Shown here: positions 12,117-24,443 of the stretch, in pieces
Layout of the letters: every line of letters starts with the position of its first letter
Numbering within the stretch: position 1 is the stretch's first letter
Source of the DNA: Carallia brachiata
Taxonomy: Eukaryota; Streptophyta; Magnoliopsida; Malpighiales; Rhizophoraceae
Direction: 5' to 3'
Length of the DNA stretch: 64,000 nt
Assembly (NCBI GenBank): GCA_021464245.1
Contig: JADCRB010000013.1
Location: forward strand, 6,326,959 to 6,390,958
Translations under genes and position numbers: made by a program
The notes under the pieces: generated by a model
Seen by the model: the letters and a program-made list of their open reading frames with translations, nothing else
Database searches by the model: none
Told to the model about the DNA's origin: nothing

Positions 12117-12225
12117 TTAGGGTTTTTTTGTGGCTTCTTGATTCTGTGCTTCTTTCGTTTCTCCTCCGAAATTTTCCGAAATAAGGGTTTAGCTTTGCGA
12201 TTTTGAGCAGATCAGTTAGGGTTTT
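12117..12225 (+). promoter_or_regulatory. Telo-box motifs in leader region
   Basis: Telomere-like motifs occur at 12117-12125 (TTAGGGTTT), 12182-12192 (TAAGGGTTTAG) and 12216-12224 (TTAGGGTTT), within about 150 bp upstream of the start codon. Telo-boxes of this type are common near the start of plant genes for ribosome and RNA-handling proteins, which suits the gene that follows. Confidence 0.6.
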
Positions 12226-12265
12226 GAGGCACAGATTAGGGGGGTGGTTTTGAGTTATATCTAAG

Positions 12266-15200
12266 ATGCCTCCACGAGTGGTGAAGAGGGGCGCGGCGGC
12301 AGCGGCGCAGAGGAGAAAGGCGAGAGCCGTGCAAGGGGCGGCGGCGGCGGCGGCGGACAAGCCGCAGAATCAGCAGGTGGAATCGGGGGAAGATGCGCCG
12401 ATTGTTGAAGAAAGGCCGGCGGACGCTGATGAAAAGCTGGCCGTGGGAGGGCAACCGAGGGCTGAAGAAAAGCCAGTTCTTCAAGCTCAAGCGGGGGGCA
12501 ATCCCGGTGCTAATGGATCGACTTCTTTAAAAAGTAAGTATTACTGCGCTTTCAATTATCGAATTCTATTCGGATCTGGTGGTATTTGAGCCTTTGCTGT
12601 TCTTTCACTCATTGGAAATTGTTAAAGATTGTATCTTTCTTCGATTTGACATTGGATATTTTTAGCAAATGTGTCTTTTTCATCATTGGTTATGCTTCCT
12701 AGTGTTTGTACAACCGAACCCTAATCTTTTAGGTTATAGGTTGTTTAACCCATTATCTTGTAGCTTTATTTTATTTATCCTGTCATCCAATTGCCGTAAA
12801 CTGGGAAATCTTTGCCAGTTGCTACGGATGTCACATAATACTCTGTTTGTGTGTGGTGTTTAAAATTGAGATTTTTTGGGTCACATGAACGAGAGACTGG
12901 GTCTGAGATGAGTTTTAGTTGGTATTTTAATGATTTGTAAGATGTCTGGATCAGTATAATAAATAGAAAGCTTAGCATATTGTCTTGACCACAATGGAGG
13001 GTTTGAGTACTTCTTAACTGGTCTAGAACATTACCTTTTTCTGGCAGAGGAGGATGATATCAAGGATACTGTAGATGAATATGAAAAGGATGAGAGGTTA
13101 GAGCTTGATGATAATGAAACTGAATATGAACCCGAAGAATATGGCATTGCTGACTATGATGATAAGGAAATGGAACAAGGGGTATCCAGGAAGTAGAAGA
13201 TGAAGTGGAGGAAGAATTTGAGGAGGAGCATGTAGGTGAAGAGGAAGAGGGTGATCTGGTAGAGGAGGAATTGGAAGAGATCCCTGAAGAACTTGAAGGA
13301 GAAGAAGAGGTTCAGCATGCTGGTGAGGAGTTGGAGCATGCTGAGACGGTTGATGCTGAGGAAGAAGAAGAGCACCATGAGGTTGTTGAGGAAAGGCGCA
13401 AGCGTAAGGAGTTTGAAGTGTTTGTTGGTGGTCTGGACAAGGATGCTACTGAGGATGATCTGCGGAGAGTGTTCAGTCGAGTTGGTGAGGTTACTGAAGT
13501 GAGGCTAATGATGAATCCTCAGACCAAGAAAAACAAGGGATTCGCTTTTCTGCGATTTGCATCTGTGGAACAAGCAAAGCGAGCTGTAATGGAACTCAAG
13601 AACCCAGTGGTAAACTTTGATGTCCACTTTTGAATTTAGAGCAAATTAAATTCACGTGTTAAGTATGTTCTTTAATTACTGCAAATTCCAGATCAATGGG
13701 AAACAGTGTGGTGTTACACCAAGTCAAGACAGTGACACCCTTTTTCTGGGTAACATTTGCAAGACATGGACAAAAGAAGCTGTAAGTAAAGGGGATTATA
13801 TAGATTCACTGTCAAACATCAAGTTTTCTTCACTGATTATCAGGGGATTTTATAATCCTGACTTCTCACTGAATGTCATTTCAGTTGAAAGAGAAATTAA
13901 AACATTATGGAGTTGAGAATGTTGAGGATCTGACACTTGTAGAAGATGGCAACAACGAGGGAATGAATCGGGGATTTGCCTTCTTGGAATTTTCATCTCG
14001 TTCTGATGCCATGGATGCTTTTAAGCGTCTTCAGAAGAGGGATGTTTTTTTTGGTGTTGATAGGCCTGCGAAGGTTTCTTTTGCAGATTCCTTCATAGAC
14101 CCTGGTGACGAAATTATGGCGCAGGTAATTACTTCTTTGAGTATTGTGCATTGGATTTGGATTTTCTGGCTCAAAGGACCAGTTGTATTGGCTATGTTGT
14201 TTTATTTTCTCCAAAACTGGCGGCAAAGGATTATCCCGATTTGAATGAAGCTTGCATTGAATGGTCTGGATATATCTTGCAGAGATGGTCACAGTTTCCT
14301 TGTTATATCCTGTGGGCTGTGTTGCTTTCTTTACCATCATTGTTCACCTCTCTTTATTTGTTTTTCTCCTTTGATTTTTTTGTGGACAGCGTCTTGTGGT
14401 TGCTAGGATGTTTTATATATATCTCTCATTAGCTTATTTTGTTCTTAGGCCAACAAGTTAGGTGCATGTAGTAATCTGTTTGTGCAGAGTGCTTCCCCTC
14501 ACTTAATGGTCTAAATGCAGGTGAAGACAGTATTTATTGATGGCCTGCCTGCCTCTTGGGATGAGGATCGTGTTAGGGAACTTCTAAAAAAACATGGCAA
14601 TATTGAAAAGATTGAGCTTGCACGGAATATGCCATCTGCCAGGAGAAAAGATTTTGGTTTTGTTACATTTGACACCCATGATGCTGCAGTAGCTTGTGCC
14701 AAAAGTGTTAACAATGCTGAGATGGGTGAAGGAGACAGCAAGGTTTTCACTTTTCTACTATGCTTTGTTATAGCTTCTCTTGGCCCTGATAATAATTTTT
14801 TAACAGCTGAAGTTGCATTTCAGGCTAAGGTTAGGGCTAGATTATCAAGACCACTTCAGAGAGGAAAAGGAAGACACTCAAGTCGTGGTGATTTCAGGTC
14901 TGGACGTGGGTCTGGTAGAGTCATCAGGGGTCCATGGATTCGCCCTGCACCACGCAGCATCCCTTCCCGTTCAATAAGAGGGCTTGGAAGCCGTGTCCCA
15001 CCTGCCAGTGTAAAGAGGCCTGTAGGGTTGAGGGATAGACGACCTCCTGTGATGTCCATGCCTGCGAGGGCCAGGCCTCTGCCTCCTCCTTTTCCTCCTC
15101 CCAGGTCATATGACAGAAGAGCACCTGGTATGTATCATTTCCAATCGTTTACTAGTCTAGATTATTGGCGCTATATGAACGCTCATATAAAAGATGCTTT

Positions 15201-16311
15201 CTTTTAGCAGTTCAGTCTTACCCAAAGACTAGCTTGAAGAGGGAATACCCTCGGCGAGATGAGCTGCCTCCTCCAAGGGGCAGATCTTCTGTTGATTATA
15301 GTTCTAGGGTTGTTCCAGAAAGACGGCTGTCCTATAGAGATGAATATTCTTCCCGTGGTTCTGGTTATTCCGATCTTCCTAGAGGTACATCTCGCACATC
15401 TGCAAGGAGAACATATGTCGATGATGGCTATGCACACAGGTTTGAGAGGCCTCCTCCTAGTTATCGTGAAGGACGTCCTCGTGATTATGATCCTCTGTCT
15501 GGGTCAAAACGTCCATATTCTGCAATGGTTAGTATTTAATGTTGGTTTACTTGTGGCTCAGATGAAAAGTTTCTATAAAAAGTCCCACTTTGAATAACAT
15601 TCTAGCTTGAATGTTTTTGTCATCATTATATGATTCTAGGATGATGTTCCTCCACGTTATGCTGATGCTGGTGCTCGCCATTCGAGAGCCCGTTTTGAAT
15701 ATGAGCTCGGTCCGGGTGCTTCTCATTATGCGGATGCATATGGTGATAGGTGTGCAGTTTATTTATTTATTTTTTTGGTTGTTTAATCATTGCTGCTAAC
15801 TTGGCACATATTGCTTCTGTAGCTCATATTTTGCTGTTATTATTAGCAGACTTGGTAGATCTAGTCTGGGTTATGGGGGCAGCAGAAGTTCCATTTCCAG
15901 TCAGGATTCACATGGGCCATACAGTAGTCGACAAAATATGGGTTATGGAGGTGAATGTTTTGGGTTATTGATTTTTTTTTTTGTTTTTTACAATGATGTG
16001 GCATTCTTCTTGTTAGCATTATGTCTGAGTTATTTGACTTAATACTGCTTGGTTTGCAGGTTCATATGGTGGCAACGAAATGGGAGGGATGTACCCATCT
16101 AGCTATGGTGGTGATTACATGTCTCGGGGTGGTGATGTAAGCTTTTTATCTTTTTGCGTAAGAGATGCTGCTGATAGTTGATCTTTTGGTCTCCAATGTT
16201 TTAATTTGTCAATGGCAGGTTGGGGGCAGCTCATACTCGTCAATGTACTCCAGTCGTGGCATGGGCGGCAGCAGCTACATGGGCAGCGGTAGTTCAGGAT
16301 CATATTATTGA
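12266..16311 (+). CDS. hnRNP Q/R-like protein with three RRMs (At2g44710-like)
   Basis: Predicted nuclear RNA-binding protein of about 794 residues in 11 exons: 12266-12533, 13048-13609, 13692-13781, 13885-14124, 14521-14742, 14824-15127, 15211-15527, 15640-15749, 15850-15950, 16060-16136 and 16219-16311. All junctions are GT-AG and phase-consistent. An Ala/Arg start and a long Glu/Asp-rich stretch precede RRM1 (about 210-285; VFVGGL and KGFAFLRF), RRM2 (about 290-375; LFLGNI and RGFAFLEF) and RRM3 (about 388-470; VFIDGL and FGFVTF). The C-terminus is rich in Arg/Gly/Pro and then SYGG/SSY repeats. The overall plan matches the plant hnRNP Q family. One base is missing from the frame near the G run 13179-13182, giving TAG at 13194-13196. 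Restoring one base makes all exons fit, so sequencing error is the simplest reading. G-box motifs and telo-boxes lie upstream. Confidence 0.9.
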
Positions 16312-18778
16312 TGTATGTAACACTGTACTTTTATGCCATTTTCTTTTGCAAAGTGCCTGAGGAAGTGTTCAATTATTTTTGCTTAACCTGTTTTAGAGAT
16401 CATGATTCCGAAGTTATTGGCATCTCTTTGTTCCTGAGAGATATGATTGGCCAAAGAAGGTGCCTGTGTCTATCTATGGAAGTGATATGAATTGAAAGTG
16501 GCTGCTGTAGGATATGGACCTATTTGAAGCTTATCCTGTGATGCTTACATTTGGAGAGAACATCTTATCAAGTGTTGTTTTATGGAGAAAGTTGAATTTA
16601 AAATTCAAGCTGAAAAAAGACTGCCTTCATCAAGACCTTTGAGATTATGGACTGGAGATCTTAAGGACTCAAGTTTATGCTGTAAGGAAACTACCCTTGT
16701 TAAGGGATCCGTACAAGAATTGCCTAGTCTGATATGTATGAGATTAATTTTTATTTCTCTTTAAGTTCTACCTTGATGGAATTTGGTGAGTGGTTCTGCA
16801 TCATCTTATTCTGTGGACAGAAAATTTGATGAGAGATTGAGGCTTTCCTGTTTATGTTAAGGAATTCTGGATATTTTTCTTTGATGGATAAGTCTTGGAA
16901 AAGACTGAAGGCGCAGATGTGGTTGGGCCATATTTTCTTTTCGGTGGCACAATTAAGAATCTTGGAAAATTGAGTACCAGACGTTCATTGGAAAGTAATT
17001 ATGAACATAAAGCGTAACTGTGATGCCTCAAGCCATGTATGACAAGCATATAGAAATAAATAGGCTAGATCATCATGGAAGTAAATGCCGATATACCTGA
17101 CTGTCATAATTATGCCATTCTGTGATATGTTATTCCTCAGAATCGCATTCAAGATGCAGTGGACTCTTGAGCTTGACTTGGAAAATAAGGTTGACATAAA
17201 ATTTTTGACATCTGCTGCTCTGTATGATCTTTTAAGATATAAACTGAGTTTTGTGTACTTGCATTTAGTTCTACTTGGTCTAAGTTGGATTACGATTACT
17301 TTGAGTATGCTTGGCTTAAGCTATGGGTTCTGAGTACTTGAGAGGTTTGTTTGCCATATCATAAAATCATAGTGGTTGCCAGTTAAAGGTTGTTTATATA
17401 TTATTTTGATAAAATTTCGTTGGCAGATGACAGCAATCTGCCATGTTGTGGCACAGAGTATTTATTTTGTTGGAAAAAAACATTGAACTGATTCATCAGA
17501 TGCATGGACTTTCTTGGATAGTAGTTAATGGTGAATGTCCTTGTTCAAGCAGATCCTCTGTAACAAAACTTTGGAACAAGTTCCTGTGATGTGTTTAATT
17601 GGAGTGACCTAGGGTTTGGGTCTCAATACTTTGTTAGACAGTTTGGTAAGGGAAAATGTTTATGTATTTTAGTAGATATTCTGTCGCAGGATTTTGGAAA
17701 TGTTTTGAATGCTGTACCTAAGGTCAAGGCATTGGACATATTCGAATGCATACTAATCTGCAGATGCATGCTTGTTGTGCACATTGCTGATAAACGAAAA
17801 GAACACAAGGCTAGACATGGTTACCCAACACAACTAACATATCAAATTGGTAAGATTTGATTATCCTCCAGTAAGCTTTGGTGAGATAAGGCTCAGAGAA
17901 CCACACCTAGTGCAGATGCACTCGAAGTTCGTTGCATTGCGTTCATGAATTGGGCTTGGCTGCTGGTATATAGTTGCAATTCATGCACCAAAACATCATT
18001 ATTTGTGGTTTGGAGTGTGCTCTACCAAGCTCTCTAATGTTCTAAATATCTTACATGCACTGTGTCTACTCTGTTTCTGTTACAGGTCAGTTAATATGGT
18101 GACCACTATTTGCTTTCCCTATTTGTCCTGAATGGTTCCTGCTGTCTTGCTTATTTCATAATGTTAAGTTCGGATTCTTGATATGAATTTTGCCTCTCTG
18201 CTGAAAATTTTAAGCATTATTATTATTATTTTTTTTTTTTGAGCTTTTTTAGACGGAAACCAACTGATTGGGAAGGAGACAGTTTAAAAGATTAAGGGTT
18301 TAAATTTCTGATCTTACTAACTGGTATATTGTTAATAGCATTTGAGTTATAAGTTGATGGCAAAAATTTTAAGCATTATTTTTTACCTATAATTGTTAAA
18401 TCCCCATCTCCCCGTGAGGGAAACGCAGCACTAGTCATCGGTCATTCCTCACTACCTTACGATGTCTTCTGCAGTGTTCAGCTTTGAAGTTCAATCTTGC
18501 TCACATACTTCTAACTGGTTTTTCCGCCCGCAGCCAAAAAAAAAAAAAAAAAAGAAAATTTCTGTACAACAGAGTATCTGGCTGTAAATTGATAGTAACA
18601 ATGTTAATCAACCCCGCATACATTATACGAGATTTATTTTACATATAGAGGCTCTTTTGTGTTTGGGGACTTGGATGTTTCTACCGGTCCCTGTTGTCGG
18701 ATATCGGATAGAACTCGCCACTCATGGAGCTAGCAGGTCCATAATGTTGTTTCATTGTAGCAGGGATCTCATGTGATG
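16312..18778. other. 3' UTR and downstream sequence, no separate gene seen
   Basis: This stretch is less AT-rich than true spacer and starts directly after the RNA-binding-protein stop codon. The first few hundred bases are probably 3' UTR. Open frames such as 17591-17860 match no family I recognise. Poly-A/T runs occur at 18229-18240 and 18537-18553. Confidence 0.4.
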
Positions 18779-19194
18779 GATGTAAAAACTGGACTGGATT
18801 AGTCGGTTCAATCGGTTTAACCGGTGATTGGTCGGAAAATTTAATTCGGTTCAAGGTAAAATTTGTACAAGACTCAGATCGGTTAAAATTAGTAAAATTG
18901 AATCAGTTCAATTAGTCTAAGGCAAATTAAAAATTTATAAATTATAATTTGAATTATAAATTTAATTATAATTTTTAATGTAGTCTTAAAGTTATCAAAA
19001 TTTTTAATTTAATCTTTAAAATTAAAAAATTAATATTTATATTATATATAAGTATTATTTTTTAAATTATTTTTGTACATATATATATATATATTATTAA
19101 ATATTAGTTATATATATTATTAAATATTAATTTGACTAATTAAATTTAGACTCATTAATATTTTTTGTTTAATAATCGATCTGATTTTTACACC
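18779..19194. mobile_element. MITE-like element with AACCGGT-type motifs
   Basis: The left end reads TGGATGTAAAAACTGGACTGG and the right end, reverse-complemented, reads TGGTGTAAAAATCAGATCG, an imperfect terminal inverted repeat. Inside the left arm there are repeated CGGTTCAATCGGTTTAACCG-type motifs, followed by a very AT-rich core. No clear target duplication was found, so the borders are approximate. A similar motif style occurs in the element near 37,575-38,205. Confidence 0.45.
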
Positions 19195-20557
19195 ATGCTC
19201 CTCCTGTGTACGGACTGGAGTCTCCCTATGCAGTTGGGCGCGTGGTATAACGGGAACGTGGATCAAACTTTGAGTTGTGACAGGCCTTAATGTGTGAAAC
19301 CATTGAATCATGCTTCATATTCCCCATCACGAAACTTAAGAAGTAAGTTTTTCTTCAAGTTTAAGCATTTTTGGCATCGAAGAAAAAAATAATTAAAAAA
19401 GGAACCAAGACGAGAATAAACTTCCCCGGTCAGTCCACGCCGTATCATGCAATGAGCAAGACAGCCGGCTGTTGAATTATTGATTGCTGCTTCGATTTCC
19501 AATAGTAATCAAGATTTCATGGCAATAAGTTCTACTTGATGAATAATGTTATTTATTCCTTCTCACCCTTTCACTTTCTTACCGGATAACGTGCGGAGCA
19601 TATGCGTGTAGAGAGAGGAAACGTGTTCTTAATAGAAGGGTAACTTGTGTGCAGCGTAGATTTATTCGCTGAGGATTGGTTAATGTTGGATGTACGTCAG
19701 TCAATGGAGATTTTTAATTTAATTTTTTAAAAAAATATAATTTATGCATAATTTTATACTATATATAAATATGGTTTATTAGAAATAAAAATTTGATAAA
19801 ATATATTTGTTTAATATCAAATTATAAGTAAATTATATTTAAAAATAAATAAAAATAACAAGCACATTAATAACACCCTATATTTATTAGACATTAATTT
19901 TACTTTTTGAGTAGTTTTATTTGTCTGCTTGTGATGTATGAAAAAAAAAAAGAAAAAAAGTCTAGTTTAGTAAATGTAATTGGGTTAAATATCACTATTC
20001 TAAAAAAAAATCTATGAGATAATTTGCTGTATATAAGCTTTTTTTTTTTTTTAATTTGTGAGATATATTATAAGTTTCGAGGCTCTTGGAAGAACGGTTT
20101 GCGAGTGCTCGCACCAACAATGTAACAACCAAATTATGGAATATTTTGAACAAATTTCAAAATTAGTCTTGAAATTGTTCGAGTTTAAACGAATGAATTT
20201 AAACTCAAAATAAATCTGACGAGGTCAAACAATTTCAGAAAACATATTAATAAATCTACAAATGTGCATCTCTCTTACTAACTAAATTTTTTATCTAATT
20301 AATTTCATTTAAAATTCAAACTCCAGAGTTACGATTAAAATTCATTAATTTTATCAGTTATTAAATGCAAAAACGACGTCATCTCACCTTTGCCTCAACT
20401 AAAAGAACAAAAAAAACAAGACATGAACTAATGACGTGATTTAAGTAGTTGAGATCGTTCCTGCGTTTGGCTCCTGATTATGTCATAATTGATGATTTCA
20501 TTTCTAATTGAGGCCTTGCAAGAAGATAATTAAGCAGCTTTAAGGAAGACAAAGAGG
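19195..20557. other. Intergenic, no gene seen
   Basis: AT-rich sequence without recognisable domains. The part nearest 20,604 is presumably the promoter of the cyclophilin-like gene. Confidence 0.45.
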
Positions 20558-20562
20558 TTGGT

Positions 20563-20589
20563 GGCTGGCTGGCTGGCTGGCTGGCTGGC
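20563..20589. repeat. (GGCT)n microsatellite in the 5' leader
   Basis: Six to seven perfect GGCT units lie 15 bases before the chosen ATG of the cyclophilin-like gene. In another frame this run extends an open frame back to 20558 (MVAGWLAGWLA), which is a repeat artefact and not the preferred start. Confidence 0.8.
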
Positions 20590-20603
20590 CGTTAGGAGTG
20601 CCA

Positions 20604-23217
20604 ATGGCCCGCAGGCCGAACGGCTCAGAAGTCGGCCGTTTTACGCTGGTGATTCTTTTCCTGATGGGTGCCGTCTCCTGCTACGTGGCTTACCTCTGCT
20701 TCTCGTGGCCTTTCGACCCAGCGGCGGCCCCACAGAATCCTCCTCTTCCTCCTCCTCCTTTGATTCAAGGATCGATGAAGATGATGAAGATTGTTGCAGA
20801 GGGGTGGAGCATCTGGAGCTGTGGGGCGATGCCGTGAAATGGGGCGCTGATTTCAAGCTCAATTCTTCCAAAGACTGTTGCTTGGCTTGTAAGGCTACGT
20901 GTGGTGGTGGCAATGGATCTTGTCTCTGTGATTCTTGGGTGTTTTGCGGGGATAAACAGGCATGTGGGTCTCAATTTGGCGAGGTATTATGATGCTTCTT
21001 CGATTTGATTTCCAATTAAAGAAAGAATCTTTTCCATTGAATATGCCTTTCCTTCTGGTGTTTTTGATTATTCTTGAGTTGTGAATTTTGTGGCTTTGTT
21101 GGTCTTTTTTCATGTGGCATTCGATTTTTTTTTTTTTTTAGATTATTTTACAATCATGCCAATGATGCAGGATTCTTTTTATTTTTCTTGTTATTTTTAG
21201 TGTTGGCTGAAGAAACAGAAGGATACTTGGGAACCCGATCAGCGGGATTCGGGTGATCATGTCATGTGGACTTCTGGCCTTGTTTTTGGTAAAGGAAAGG
21301 TAAGAATGGCAGAAAGTCAATGTACATCTTATGAATTTCTCAAAAAAAAAAAAAAGAATGTAAATCTTATGAATTTAATATTTGTTCCGACTCCAAATTG
21401 AGTTTGAATTTGCATAATTTGATGTGTGCATATTGAATAATTTGCTCGAAATGATCTGTATGGAAACTTAAGAGTTGGATTTTTTTTGTTTGTAAAACAA
21501 AAGGAGACGTTGAATGTACCCTCACACGAAAGTTGTTGATCTTAAATGGAAGTATCAGATAGTTCAATTGTCATTACATAGATTTACTTCCGTTGTTTGT
21601 GATCTTGGCTTTGTGTTCTGGCAATTACGCTATAGTTTTGAATTAAATTTCCATAGCAATAGACTCTCTAAAGATTATGTATTTATATTCATGCTCTGTA
21701 GTTTTGGGATTGAGGTTTGTTATTGTTGTTGTTGTTGTCTATAGTGTTGTTGCCTAGAATGAATTTCATATATATGCTTGTGGACAACAGACATAGATGG
21801 CTGATGTTTGGGACACAATGCATCTTCATTTTCCCTTGCAGGGCATTGCTGGACTGGAAACAGAATATGGAATGCTCCGCATAAAAGTGAGTTGATCGTT
21901 TACATTGTTTCGCCGAATTCCTGATTGCTATTATTTGTTATCTTGGCTATTTCTATTTGCTGCAATATGACTAATCTTCAGAAACACATGTTGACCAGTT
22001 TAGCAACCGTGGTGTCTTATTAGCTGAACTTATTTATTCTCTATTGGGCTTAGGAAAGCTTGCACATTGACACATCCATCATGAGATACATGGGCACAAC
22101 AGTTGTAGATGTTTATGTCAGATATCTTCTACTGCTTTTTCGGGTAGATCTATCTGTAATCACAACCAAATAAAAAATAAAAAATAAAGAAAGAGGCATG
22201 GTTGTTTGTAGGAAAATATAGCATTGGAATGATGTGGGAGTCTAGCCCACATCTCACTCTGCAAAAACTACGTTAAATCTAAGGATCAAACCTGCATTTG
22301 CATTCCTTTTTTCGGTTTTATTAAGTTTTTGTCATTTAGGGAACAATCTAATTACCTGGAACTTGGAGACAATTAATTTGATTGGAGTTGTCAATATTTA
22401 ACGACGACTTTCTGAGACACATCCCAGTTTTTCATTTTTATTGTAATGTCAGTCATAGGAGAAAAAAGAAGATTGATGAAGCCAACATTTTCTTTTCTTG
22501 TTTCTTGAGTGCTATAGTTCTAACTTCATTGAATACATATCTACAGCTTTTACCTGATTGTGCCCCACATTCGGTTTCATTTATTCTAGAGACGTTGAGA
22601 TTGCGGAATTGTGCTGGTTGCCACTTCTACCGTGCAGAAAGCCGTGGACATTCTTGGGATTCAGCAGGAAACCATGTCAAACATGTGAGATGCTTTGAGC
22701 ACTATTTTCTATAAGCTTCTTAGATTGTCTTTCATTTATAAACTTCCATGCTTTGTTGGGGACTTCTGCAATAGATTTTCTTGTCTTCCGTTTTGAAGGA
22801 CCTGGAAAAATAGAAATCTTAATTTGGTTCTTTTTATTTTTTTGTATGGCAACCATCTTTCTAATTCGAAGCTTTGATGGCTGTGCAGACGTCGTTTGGC
22901 CCACCATATGCTCTTATTCAGGGAACACTCCAAGGATACGGGATGACCGATAGGCCTATTCCGACGGAGGCTTGCCCAACGATAAAAAGAGGTTCGGTTG
23001 CATGGGTTGGTTCTGGACCAGAATTCTTTATCAGCTTAGCTAACCACATTGAGTGGAAAAAGGCATATACTGTTTTTGGTTATGTTCTTCCTGAAGATCT
23101 GGATATCTGAGAGAGAAAATCGCTCAGCTTCCTACCAAACAGGAGTTGTGGAGCAATATTACTGTCGCTGTGTTGGAGAAACCAATTCCATTGCGTGTCC
23201 GACGAATTGATCTTTGA
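20604..23217 (+). CDS. Membrane-anchored Cys-rich/cyclophilin-like protein
   Basis: Five exons: 20604-20983, 21201-21299, 21842-21886, 22547-22684 and 22889-23217, all GT-AG and phase 0, giving about 330 residues. An N-terminal hydrophobic segment (about 11-36, FTLVILFLMGAVSCYVAYLC) suggests a signal anchor. A short Ser/Pro linker leads to a Cys-rich PAN/apple-like module starting CCRGVEHLELWG (about 55-130). The remainder resembles a cyclophilin fold (GLETEYGMLRIKLLPDCAPH; FYRAESRG; ALIQGTL; GSVAWVGSGPEFFISLANH). The canonical cyclophilin QGG-type active-site block is altered, so isomerase activity is uncertain. Two one-base losses break the frame: near the C run 20717-20719 and just before TGA 23108-23110. 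After the second, the family C-terminus (EKIAQLPTKQELWSN) continues to TGA at 23215-23217. It is convergent with the MED26-like gene. Confidence 0.85.
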
Positions 23218-23600
23218 GAAAACATCTTTGTGTAATATTTTGTAGCAATTACATTTTTTTTCCCAAGAACAGAGAGCCTTCGCAGACTCCATAATACGAG
23301 TGAAATTTTTCTAATGTTATCTTTAAAGTCATCATGTTTATGAATTGATGCTACATGAAGAATTGAAAACAGAAAAAGCACACATAAACAAAAATTTGGT
23401 CTACGTGGGGAGTACAGATTTCTACCATGAAAATTAGAGATTACAAAATTCACTTCACCTCTACTACATCCAATCTTTACATTTGTCTAATTATCTCACA
23501 AAAATTTTCAAACCCATCAGCCCAATACGCCCAATAACAGGATAGCAAGCCGTAACGATCTTTACAAATCATGATTTCAGAATTGACAGCCAATTCCTTT

Positions 23601-24224
23601 TCAACGTGCATAATGGATCCTCGGTTTCTTGGGATCAACAGGAGGCTTAGGTGCATCTGCCAACTCAACCACCAGGATTCGCTTTCTTGATCCTTGAATC
23701 TTCTTATATCTTTCCTGAAGCTTTCTCTTGCTGTCCTCAAGCTTTTTCTGGAGCAACTCCTCCTCATCAGCCAACTTGGCTTGCACAAAGTTGTCTACTT
23801 GAACGATTTTGCCAGCCCCTTCTACTCCATCAATTTTGTGGCACAGCGGATTTTCCTGGACAGCCAACGCTGGGAAGTTGTTGTCAGACTGAATTTCAGG
23901 CTTCCTGAGGTTTGCAGGCAACTTGATCCTTATAATATGTCGTCCCTTTTTCTTGTTGTTGTCCGTTGCCAGAACCTCGTTCTTGTCTGCTTCTCTTGCT
24001 GCAATATTGCACGTGCTGCTGCTGCCGAAGTTACAATCCGTAGAATTGCTTCCATGTGAAGCACCAAGCAGAAGGGCTGTATCACACAACTTCCTTGCTA
24101 TCTGATTCCTGCGAGCCACGAATTCTTCAGGCCATCGCGAGGCGGCAATGCTGATGGCAGAGTCGATGATTTCGAAGATATCGTTGCGGCCCTTCTGCAA
24201 CAGGTTGTCCGTTGTTGCTTCCAT
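23601..24224 (-). CDS. MED26-like protein lacking the central TFIIS-N domain
   Basis: Single-exon gene of 207 codons with intact frame. The N-terminus (DIFEIIDSAISIAASRWPEE and RRNQIARKLCDTALL, residues about 15-50) resembles the first helices of plant Mediator subunit 26. The C-terminus (DSKRKLQERYKKIQGSRKR, then ILVVELADAPKP) resembles its conserved tail. The middle (about 60-150) has no TFIIS N-terminal helical bundle, which normally fills this part of MED26. Basic segments (NKKKGRH, KKPRIHYAR) could be nuclear signals. Residues 155-190 are likely coiled coil. It may be a reduced MED26 paralogue that binds Mediator or elongation factors without the TFIIS-N contact surface. The similarity is from memory; product function is inferred. 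Confidence 0.65.
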   Translation of the reverse strand: MEATTDNLLQKGRNDIFEIIDSAISIAASRWPEEFVARRNQIARKLCDTALLLGASHGSNSTDCNFGSSSTCNIAAREADKNEVLATDNNKKKGRHIIRIKLPANLRKPEIQSDNNFPALAVQENPLCHKIDGVEGAGKIVQVDNFVQAKLADEEELLQKKLEDSKRKLQERYKKIQGSRKRILVVELADAPKPPVDPKKPRIHYAR

Positions 24225-24443
24225 AATCCCCAGTGCGTGTATAAATGCAAGAAAACGATTGGTTTATTGATCCTGGAACAGTCTGAGGAAGAAGAAGAAG
24301 ATTACAGTGTTGGGATTGGAATCAGAGAAATTTGGCAACCACCACCCTGGAACTTCACGAAGAGAAATCAGCAAATAAAGGAAACAACGTGAAATAGATT
24401 TTCCAAGTACAAGCTTCCCATTTATTGCTGCAGTGCTGCGGCA

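Noticed and set aside
11908..12490. Minus-strand frames rich in Ala, Arg and Leu
   Set aside because: They are reverse shadows of the GC-rich first exon and leader of the hnRNP-like gene.
20558..20992. Upstream start MVAGWLAGWLA for the cyclophilin-like gene
   Set aside because: It reads through the GGCT microsatellite. The ATG at 20604 gives a normal signal anchor once one lost base is allowed for.
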